Shown here piece by piece: positions 1 to 5,338 of a DNA stretch of 10,875 nt (position 1 is the first letter of the stretch; every line of letters starts with the position of its first letter). The notes under the pieces are model-generated. The model ran no database searches and was not told where the DNA came from. It saw only the letters and a program-made list of their open reading frames with translations. The position numbers and the translations under genes are program-made. This DNA is from Bacteroidales bacterium (lineage in GTDB: Bacteria > Bacteroidota > Bacteroidia > Bacteroidales > UBA3824): positions 1-10,875 of the forward strand of contig JAFYFR010000148.1 in assembly GCA_017543645.1 (NCBI GenBank), given 5' to 3'.

Positions 1-299
1 CTCTTGCCTACAATTATATCGACCTTCAACTCGAAAACCGCACCGACCTAACATTCAAAATCAACCTTTGGCTCGACGATGAATATCTCCACGGCACTCT
101 TTCGGCAGATTCTCCGTCCGAAAACACTTACGAAATCATTGAAACCGACCAACGTTTTGAACTCCAATGGTGGGGCGGCTACACACGCCACAACCGAATT
201 TTTAAACGCATAACCAACATTGCAACAGGCTCAGTTTCAGAAGAATTGGTATCCGAAAACAACGCTATTATGATGTATAATCCGACATTAAAAGAATAA
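1..299 (+). CDS. VanW family protein, C-terminal fragment (cut by left window edge)
   Basis: The reading frame is open from base 3 (first full codon CTT) to the TAA at 297-299 and gives 98 residues; the N-terminus lies left of the window. The fragment has the C-terminal VanW pattern as I remember it: N-Y-I-D-L-Q-L-x-N-R-T-D near its start, then strand-rich sequence with L-W-L-D-D, a W-W-G-G segment, I-x-T-G-S-V-S-E-E-L-V, and an end N-A-I-M-M-Y-N-P. VanW is named after an accessory gene of some vancomycin-resistance clusters, but the family is widespread in bacteria without glycopeptide resistance and its biochemical role is not settled. No van ligase, dehydrogenase or regulator is visible here, so resistance should not be inferred. 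It is the only plus-strand gene, and its stop directly abuts the stop of the convergent antiporter gene. Confidence 0.85.
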   Translation, partial: LAYNYIDLQLENRTDLTFKINLWLDDEYLHGTLSADSPSENTYEIIETDQRFELQWWGGYTRHNRIFKRITNIATGSVSEELVSENNAIMMYNPTLKE

Positions 300-2546
300 T
301 TACCCCAGCAGCCCCTTTATCTTCTCCGTTTCGCCTGCAAGAATGAGCGTGTCGCCCTCGTGGAGGACATCTGTTGCGGTAGGGTTCATGGTGGTAGTGC
401 CGTTGTGTTCGATGCCGAGAACCACGCACTGAGCCAATTCGCCGATGCGCGATTCTGCCAACGTCTTGCCGCAGAAAGGCATTTCAGACGATACTTGTAG
501 TTGTTCGAGCGAAAATGTTGAAGCTCGCTCTATACTTGATTTGTTGGAATCTACGGCGGTGTAGAGTTTTTGGCGGAATGTTTTTATCTGTTCGTCGCTG
601 CCTGCTACTACGATGCGGTCGTGCGGATAGAGACGTTCTCTGCCCCCCGGAGCATTGATGTTTAATCCGCCACGGACAATGCGCACGATGTTAACGCCGC
701 ACGAATGACGGAGGTCGAGGTTTAGCAATTGATGACCGCAATATAGTGATTCGGGATTAAGCTCAAAATCAGCAAGATGCAGGTCGTAATCGAGAAATGC
801 GTCCTCCACCTCGCGGCGCACACTGCGGTTTTTCTCCTGTTCGCGCTCACGAGCCGAAAGGTTGTTGATAAACCTTTGCTCTATGTCCGACGACTGTTTA
901 TGAACTTTGCTCGAAAACATAATTACGGCAACAATAGCCACTGCTGCCATAACGAGAAGTCCGAGCGTTAGGTTGAAATACCGGCCGATGCAGACCGTTA
1001 TGAACACCATGCCCAAAATCACTCGTGCCACGTTCAGTGCCACAAGTCCCGCACGTTTGTACGAACTGTCTTGACGGAGTTTTTGCGCCTCGGTTGAATT
1101 GTTATGGCTCGAAACCATTTTGTAAATGAACGGTGACAACATTACCAGCAGTCCCACCAATGCCACTAACCTCGACACCCATTCAAACCTTTCGGGTAAT
1201 ACGGTCAGAAGTCCGTCAACAATCCATGACGATACAAACTGATGGTATAGTATTATTACAAAAGCACTTACTATACCATAAACCACCACGGTAATACCCA
1301 CTTTCTTTAGTTGTTTTTGCAGGAGGCTCTGTTGAGCGATGGTAGTTTTGCCTTTGGAAAGACGGTTGATGAGAGCCATTATTCGTGCGGGCATAATCCT
1401 TTCCACCAATCTGTAAGCAGGATCGGCAAGGCGGATTGTGTATGGCGTAAGAAAGGTGGTTATTACCGAGACTGCCACAACCACAGGGTATAAAAATTTT
1501 TCGGTAACGCCAATCGACTCGCCAAACTGCGCGATGATGAACGCAAATTCGCCCACCTGTGTAAGCGCAAACGCCGCCTGCATACCAATTTTCATCGGCT
1601 GGCCTGAGAGCGTGATGCCGAGTGTTGCAAAAAACACTTGCCCGAATATCACAGTCAGCGTAATTACCAAAATCGGCAGCCAATATTCCGCCAATGTAGC
1701 CGGCGAAATCATCATTCCCACCGACACGAAGAATATCGCGCCAAAGAGGTTTTTAATAGGCGACATAAGTTTTTCAATGCGTTCACATTCAATAGTTTCC
1801 GAAAGTATCGAACCCATTACGAACGCGCCGAGAGCCTCACTGAATCCGGCCATTTTTGCTATCAAAACCATTCCGAGGCATAGTCCGAGGGCGACGATGG
1901 TCATAGTTTCGTCGTTGAGGTGTGCGCGGCATTTGCGTAGTAGCGAAGGTATGAGCGTAATGCCAGCCACAAACCATAAAATCAAGTAAGCCAATAGTTT
2001 ACCAACCTGCGCCAACATCTCTATGCCATCGAATTGTTGGTTGACGGCAATCGACGCCAAAAGCACCATCAAAACCACGGCAAACAAATCTTCCACTACG
2101 AGTATTCCGAAGCATATTTCGGCAAATTTGTGCTGCCTTAGTCCAAGGTCGTCGAGTGCTTTGAAAACTATCGTGGTTGACGACATACATAGCATGCCAC
2201 CGAGAAACAGCGAGTTCATCTCACTCCATCCCATTGCCCTTCCGAGCAGAAATCCGCTGCCCATCATTCCCACCACTATGGTCAGACATCCTATAAAGGC
2301 GGTGGAGCCCATTTTCAAGAGTTTTTTGAACGAAAATTCTAATCCGAGAGAGAACAGAAGGAATATTACGCCTACCTGTCCCCAAGTTTCCGCGCTCTCA
2401 ACGTTCACCCACGAACTTCCGCAGACATATGGTCCCGCGAGTATTCCGGCAACGATATATCCCAACACCACAGGCTGTTTTAGCCATTTGCAAATTAGAC
2501 TGATGGCCCCCGCCACCAACATTATGATACCTAAGTCGTGAAGCAT
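300..2546 (-). CDS. CPA2-type cation/proton antiporter with extra 4-TM block and two RCK_C domains
   Basis: Inner-membrane monovalent cation (probably K+ or Na+)/proton antiporter of the Kef/CPA2 type. Numbering is from the ATG at 2544-2546, which gives 748 residues. Residues about 5-380 form the Na_H_Exchanger domain, with F-S-L-G-L-E-F at 66-72, the acidic pair E152-D153 in a membrane helix (I-L-V-V-E-D-L-F), and V-G-E-F-A-F-I-I at 331-338. Unlike KefB/KefC, the next part is not a Rossmann RCK_N domain. It is about four more hydrophobic helices (roughly 417-436, 457-475, 499-519, 524-546), then a charged linker and two tandem RCK_C/TrkA_C-like domains (about 585-662 and 678-748), each ending in a D-x-(I/L)-x-(V/L)-A-G pattern. 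RCK_C domains commonly bind regulatory ligands; ion selectivity and ligand are inference. An in-frame TTG at 2577-2579 would add 11 residues, but it lies at the upstream edge of the predicted -7 box, so the ATG is preferred. Convergent with the VanW gene. Confidence 0.9.
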   Translation of the reverse strand: MLHDLGIIMLVAGAISLICKWLKQPVVLGYIVAGILAGPYVCGSSWVNVESAETWGQVGVIFLLFSLGLEFSFKKLLKMGSTAFIGCLTIVVGMMGSGFLLGRAMGWSEMNSLFLGGMLCMSSTTIVFKALDDLGLRQHKFAEICFGILVVEDLFAVVLMVLLASIAVNQQFDGIEMLAQVGKLLAYLILWFVAGITLIPSLLRKCRAHLNDETMTIVALGLCLGMVLIAKMAGFSEALGAFVMGSILSETIECERIEKLMSPIKNLFGAIFFVSVGMMISPATLAEYWLPILVITLTVIFGQVFFATLGITLSGQPMKIGMQAAFALTQVGEFAFIIAQFGESIGVTEKFLYPVVVAVSVITTFLTPYTIRLADPAYRLVERIMPARIMALINRLSKGKTTIAQQSLLQKQLKKVGITVVVYGIVSAFVIILYHQFVSSWIVDGLLTVLPERFEWVSRLVALVGLLVMLSPFIYKMVSSHNNSTEAQKLRQDSSYKRAGLVALNVARVILGMVFITVCIGRYFNLTLGLLVMAAVAIVAVIMFSSKVHKQSSDIEQRFINNLSAREREQEKNRSVRREVEDAFLDYDLHLADFELNPESLYCGHQLLNLDLRHSCGVNIVRIVRGGLNINAPGGRERLYPHDRIVVAGSDEQIKTFRQKLYTAVDSNKSSIERASTFSLEQLQVSSEMPFCGKTLAESRIGELAQCVVLGIEHNGTTTMNPTATDVLHEGDTLILAGETEKIKGLLG

Positions 2547-2567
2547 ATTTATGTTTTTTTGTTGGCG

Positions 2568-2575
2568 CAAAAGTA
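2568..2575 (-). promoter_or_regulatory. Bacteroidota-type -7 promoter box for the antiporter gene
   Basis: On the minus strand these bases read TACTTTTG, an exact match to the Bacteroidota -7 consensus TAnnTTTG. The box ends 21 bases before the ATG at 2546, leaving a short untranslated leader of about 15 bases that is A-rich, as is usual in this phylum. The expected upstream TTTG (-33) is not clearly present; the nearest resemblance is a TTTAG about 17 bases upstream. Transcription from here would exclude the alternative TTG start. Confidence 0.55.
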
Positions 2576-2703
2576 ACAAAAAATGTGTTTCACTAAATCA
2601 TCCGTCTCTTTTTTCTTTTTTTTATTATGAATTTATAAAATTGTTGGTATATAAAAATTCCCCATCTGGTATGAAATTTTCCTATTTTGTTTTGGTGAAT
2701 TTT

Positions 2704-2744
2704 AAAAAAAAGCTGTCAAAATATATTTTGACAGCTTTTTTTTT
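2704..2744 (-). terminator. Intrinsic terminator, perfect palindrome, downstream of the barrel operon
   Basis: Bases 2711-2736 are a perfect inverted repeat with arms AGCTGTCAAAATA and TATTTTGACAGCT. An A run (2704-2711) precedes it and a T run (2736-2744) follows, so both strands show a stem followed by a U tract. It begins 14 bases after the stop of the minus-strand barrel gene (2758) and fits as the end of that operon. It also separates the operon from the antiporter promoter about 130 bases further on. Because it is symmetric it should also stop plus-strand transcripts. Confidence 0.9.
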
Positions 2745-2757
2745 AATCAGGTGCCTG

Positions 2758-4194
2758 TTATTCAAACAATGCTTTTTCGTAGTATTTCTTTCTGCCAATG
2801 ATTATCGACATTCCTGTCTGGAATGAGAATGTGTTGGTGTTTCGTATCCACTTGTCGGCAGTTTTACCGTCGTTCATTGCCCAAAACGCTGGTGAGAACT
2901 GGTCAGCTATGAAGTATAGCTGCAACGGGCCTAACTGCTGTGAGTATCCCAATCCCCAGACATTGGCTTTGCGGTTGATAAACGACTGCGAAATGCTTAT
3001 CTGCGTTGCCCTGCCTAAGCGGAAATTGACCGATGAGGTGAGCGAGGGATGAAATTTTTTGGAGAACCATATTCCGCGGAACATCATTCCGAGGTTGATA
3101 ACGTTGTTCACTTTGTATTCTGCCGAAAGGTATATTTTTGTATTTAGAAAATCGGTGTAGCCCTTGCTGTTGTCTTCGGGAGTGGCAAACGCCGCAATTG
3201 AGTCTTTCATAACTTCGCCCAAAGAGTCGAGGTCGCTGAAATATTTGGCGATGTCCACACCGGTAAAGTCGAAAGTGCCGCCTTGTTTGATTGTTTTGCC
3301 GTATTTTTTCCATTTTATTCCGCCGAGGTCGGTAATTGAAGCTGCAAATTGCAGACGGTCGTCAAACTTGTATGTCATTCCGAGGTCGATAGCCCATCCA
3401 CCGTTTTTGGTGTTTAGTAGTGTTTTATAGTCATCTGTTTTCATGTCGTCTAAATCCTTGATGTTGTTGGCGTAGACACTGTCAATCATTCCTTTGTCGT
3501 TGTAGGCGAACTGGAGATCAGCTCCTGAGCCGATTTGAAGTTCAATGTCGGTTTTGAGACTGAGGTCGTACATGTCGTCGTCGGTAGTGAGAACCATGTC
3601 GAATTTTTTGGTTCGTACGTTGCCAATGCCTTTGAGACGTTTGAGGGCTGCACCGAATGTTATTTTGTCAGAAAACTCCCAAGAGTATCCCCATGAATAC
3701 TGCAGAAAGGCGTTTACCTTTGCGTCTAATCCGCTGAGGTCGATTGTGCTCTCCTTGTCGAAATATGTGCCGTCTTTGAGTTTCATCAGATCCTTGGGAA
3801 ATGATACTCCTTCAAAAGCCCTTAACGACAAGCCTGCGTGTACATATCCTTCTCCGAGACGAAATCCGAAGTTCAGCAGCTGTATATTCTGGTCGGCATA
3901 GAGGAAGTTATTTTTACGGAGGCTGCTGTATATTTGGTCGAGGTCGATAACGTATTTGTCCTGTTTGGGAACTTTCTTAACCATGTCTTTGATTGTGAAA
4001 CCTGTTTCGGCAGCTCCTACGTATATGTCGTAAAGAGAAACGTACACTTTGCAGTGTGGGTTAAAAGCTGGGTTGTATATGTTTGTGTTGGTGAGGTTGT
4101 TCATGAAATAACCTGTAAGCGACTGTGCGCTTGCGTTTGCTCCAGCGATAATCAGTGCTACCGCAAAAGCTGTATTTTTGATAATGTTTTTCAT
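2758..4194 (-). CDS. DUF5723-family outer-membrane beta-barrel protein
   Basis: 478 residues. A Sec signal peptide (M-K-N-I-I-K-N then a hydrophobic stretch) ends in A-S-A-Q, with likely cleavage after A23. The mature N-terminus has the family-like pattern S-L-T-G-Y-F-M-N-N-L-T followed by N-I-Y-N-P-A-F-N-P. The rest alternates short amphipathic strands (for example F-L-Q-Y-S-W-G-Y-S-W-E-F and Q-L-Y-F-I-A-D-Q-F) with polar loops, as expected for an outer-membrane barrel of the PorV/FadL-like kind found in Bacteroidota. The family assignment is from memory of the pattern, and the number of strands is not determined. The last residues are charged (K-K-Y-Y-E-K-A-L-F-E) rather than the usual terminal aromatic. 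Last gene of a three-gene operon: its ATG lies 18 bases after the upstream lipoprotein stop, and a strong terminator follows. Transported ligand or partner unknown; a scaffold role for the two lipoproteins is possible. Confidence 0.75.
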   Translation of the reverse strand: MKNIIKNTAFAVALIIAGANASAQSLTGYFMNNLTNTNIYNPAFNPHCKVYVSLYDIYVGAAETGFTIKDMVKKVPKQDKYVIDLDQIYSSLRKNNFLYADQNIQLLNFGFRLGEGYVHAGLSLRAFEGVSFPKDLMKLKDGTYFDKESTIDLSGLDAKVNAFLQYSWGYSWEFSDKITFGAALKRLKGIGNVRTKKFDMVLTTDDDMYDLSLKTDIELQIGSGADLQFAYNDKGMIDSVYANNIKDLDDMKTDDYKTLLNTKNGGWAIDLGMTYKFDDRLQFAASITDLGGIKWKKYGKTIKQGGTFDFTGVDIAKYFSDLDSLGEVMKDSIAAFATPEDNSKGYTDFLNTKIYLSAEYKVNNVINLGMMFRGIWFSKKFHPSLTSSVNFRLGRATQISISQSFINRKANVWGLGYSQQLGPLQLYFIADQFSPAFWAMNDGKTADKWIRNTNTFSFQTGMSIIIGRKKYYEKALFE

Positions 4195-4212
4195 CGTTGC
4201 AAGTTTTATTAA

Positions 4213-5328
4213 TTAGTCTTTAGTTGAGTATCCGGCTTCGGCGCACATCGACATTCTTAGGTCTATGGTCTGTTTGTCGTTGATTTTAACGTAGTTGTCG
4301 CCAGTAGTGCTGATGATAATGTCGTATGCGAGCTTGTCGCAGTCTGCCTGTTCTATCTTGGTAAGCCGTTGTTTTTCTATTTTGTTGTTGTATTCTGACA
4401 CGCTGCTCTGTGTTACGTTTCCGTTCCCGTCCACCTTACCGGCTTCAACTGACCATGGACCGTTGATAAACATCGAATCTACCACTGTTTTTCCTTTAAG
4501 AAAATATGCTTGGATTGCTACTTCTATTGGCATATTGTTGTCGGCTTTGCATATCACCTTAAGTTCGTCTAACTCCTTGAATATGTCGCCCATATCAAAT
4601 TTAATAGTGTCGTTGATTATAAAGTTTTTGGCTGTCATTTCAAGAGGGAGGTCGAGTATCACGTTGACTTTCATCTGCTCGTTTTTCTCCAATGTCTCAG
4701 CCTTAACGGTGTATTTAAGTTCGTAGTAGTCGGGCATCAGGTCGAGGGCTTCTGTCAGAGCTCCGTTGGTGTTCTCGTTGCTTATCACACATTCTTCTGC
4801 GAACTCTTCGTTCAGCGGATATACAGTTTTGAGTAGGGTGCCGTTAATTTTGTAGAATCTGATTTCGTTGATCTGCAGGTCTATCTTGCTGCCGAACCTT
4901 GTCTTTTTGGTGAGGGTCATCTTCGGATTTTTGATTTTGATGTTGCCGTCGCCTTTTTCGCGGTAGATGTCCTGACGGTCGGTCTCATATGTTTTTTCCC
5001 ATGGTTTGGGTTTTAGTCCGAGGGCTAACATCTCCTCAGGAGAGAGTATCGCGGGTAGTTTGATTGTTTTATCGTCCTGAGTAACAATCATGTGTGTAAG
5101 TCCGTCGCTTCCGTTGTCGAAGTGGAGGCGTTTGTTGATACTTTCGGCTTTGAAATCTGAAAATTTCATTTTGCTGTTGATTACCGGGAACGCCACTTTA
5201 CCGTTGACTGTTATTGAGTCGTCAAGGTTTTCAAATTCTTCAAAGTCAAAATCGTCCCGGCATGATGTCATCGCGGATGTCAGCAGAAGTGCGCCGATGA
5301 TAATTTTTATTAAATGATGTTTTTTCAT
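4213..5328 (-). CDS. Unrecognised lipoprotein with acidic N-terminus, middle gene of the barrel operon
   Basis: 371 residues from the ATG at 5326-5328. I do not recognise the family. A lipoprotein signal peptide (M-K-K-H-H-L-I-K then a hydrophobic core) ends in M-T-S-C, making C23 the lipidation site. The residues after it are strikingly acidic (R-D-D-F-D-F-E-E-F-E), resembling the lipoprotein export signal that sends Bacteroidota lipoproteins to the cell surface. The rest looks like beta-sandwich sequence: regular short hydrophobic strands, D-L-P-L-E at 227-230, N-D-T-I-K-F-D at 239-245, and a D-G-N-G-N turn at 300-304. There are no transmembrane segments beyond the leader and no catalytic motif that I can see. 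An upstream ATG at 5380-5382 is in frame, but it would overlap the preceding gene and put 18 residues in front of the signal peptide, so it is rejected. It starts 10 bases after the upstream stop and lies 18 bases before the barrel gene, so co-transcription is likely. Confidence 0.8.
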   Translation of the reverse strand: MKKHHLIKIIIGALLLTSAMTSCRDDFDFEEFENLDDSITVNGKVAFPVINSKMKFSDFKAESINKRLHFDNGSDGLTHMIVTQDDKTIKLPAILSPEEMLALGLKPKPWEKTYETDRQDIYREKGDGNIKIKNPKMTLTKKTRFGSKIDLQINEIRFYKINGTLLKTVYPLNEEFAEECVISNENTNGALTEALDLMPDYYELKYTVKAETLEKNEQMKVNVILDLPLEMTAKNFIINDTIKFDMGDIFKELDELKVICKADNNMPIEVAIQAYFLKGKTVVDSMFINGPWSVEAGKVDGNGNVTQSSVSEYNNKIEKQRLTKIEQADCDKLAYDIIISTTGDNYVKINDKQTIDLRMSMCAEAGYSTKD

Positions 5329-5338
5329 AGTGTTGCAG

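Noticed and set aside
1..299. Vancomycin-resistance cluster
   Set aside because: Only a VanW-family fragment is present; no van ligase, dehydrogenase, dipeptidase or two-component genes are visible.
1438..1989. 183-codon plus-strand ORF
   Set aside because: It lies wholly inside the antiporter gene on the opposite strand, has no recognisable domain and shows composition expected of an antisense shadow.
2023..2541. 172-codon plus-strand ORF
   Set aside because: Antisense shadow of the conserved exchanger domain.
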